From NCBI RefSeq assembly GCF_000156375.1, contig NZ_DS996353.1:57187-121186 (forward strand): DNA of 64,000 bases, written 5' to 3'. Below, piece after piece: positions 63,986-64,000 of this stretch. The stretch comes from Desulfovibrio piger ATCC 29098 (GTDB lineage Bacteria > Desulfobacterota > Desulfovibrionia > Desulfovibrionales > Desulfovibrionaceae). A program made the position numbers and the translations under genes. Under the pieces are notes generated by a model. That model saw nothing but the letters and a program-made list of their open reading frames with translations. It was not told the DNA's origin and searched no databases. Numbering within the stretch: position 1 is the first letter of the stretch; the number at the start of each line of letters is the position of its first letter.

Positions 63986-64000
63986 ATGGAACAAAACCTC
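63986..64000 (+). CDS. First codons of a gene continuing past the window (tentative)
   Basis: ATG at 63986 opens a frame MEQNL that runs to the window edge, directly after the palindrome. No Shine-Dalgarno is visible. Only five codons are present, so the product cannot be named; a TetR-type regulator or an efflux component would fit the operator. Confidence 0.35.

Overview
The window is about 64 kb of GC-rich bacterial chromosome from a sulfate-reducing member of the Desulfovibrionaceae, most likely Desulfovibrio. The main pointers are a close match to the D. gigas-type molybdenum aldehyde oxidoreductase Mop, a TunR regulator (recombinase-like DNA-binding domain fused to TOBE domains, known from sulfate reducers), a PxxKW cysteine-rich protein, and a block that I recall as the DVU_1551-DVU_1557 set of D. 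vulgaris. There is no CRISPR array, tRNA, rRNA, insertion sequence or prophage that I can see. Species identity is inference.

Layout. 1-5257: end of polA, the rplM-rpsI operon, a YcaO enzyme, a candidate structured RNA, and a LysR regulator on the minus strand. 5717-10380: a complete livJHMGF branched-chain amino acid uptake operon. 10663-14548: an exported M16 peptidase and a DUF2333 membrane protein. 15130-31628: a molybdenum island. It holds a molybdopterin-binding protein, Mop, an eight-gene overlapping operon of redox, radical SAM, methyltransferase, adenylating, nucleotidyltransferase and phosphatase proteins, then tunR and modABC. 31971-34844: EamA transporter, DUF4037 nucleotidyltransferase-like protein and a TPR protein. 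35079-38111: a small membrane protein and a histidine acid phosphatase with altered catalytic motifs (minus), then argF (plus). 38658-49976 (minus): S24 repressor, dapA, HU, prfB with a programmed frameshift, lnt, corC, mnmG, an M20 peptidase, the PxxKW protein and mtaD. 50055-64000 (plus): an esterase, yajC-secD-secF, the cbpA-cbpM-clpB chaperone module, glmU, a ZapB-like protein, zapA, 6S RNA, rny, and the first codons of another gene behind a palindromic operator.

How it fits together. Most genes are housekeeping. The coherent accessory theme is molybdenum: uptake (ModABC), oxyanion-responsive control (TunR), cofactor handling (molybdopterin-binding protein, MocA-like cytidylyltransferase with an HD domain, histidine phosphatase) and a molybdopterin-cytosine-dinucleotide enzyme (Mop). 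The operon following Mop also encodes a radical SAM enzyme with the cysteine layout of the tetraether-synthase (Tes/MJ0619) family, a PaaK-like adenylating enzyme that appears to lack its C-terminal domain, and a large flavin/Fe-S/CCG-domain protein. Its biochemical product is not known to me, and it is the best candidate here for an undescribed system.

Other points of note are a palindromic TunR site spanning two divergent promoters that share one -35 hexamer, a likely leaderless zapB-zapA transcript followed by 6S RNA, and a family of G-rich/C-rich gene-end hairpins.
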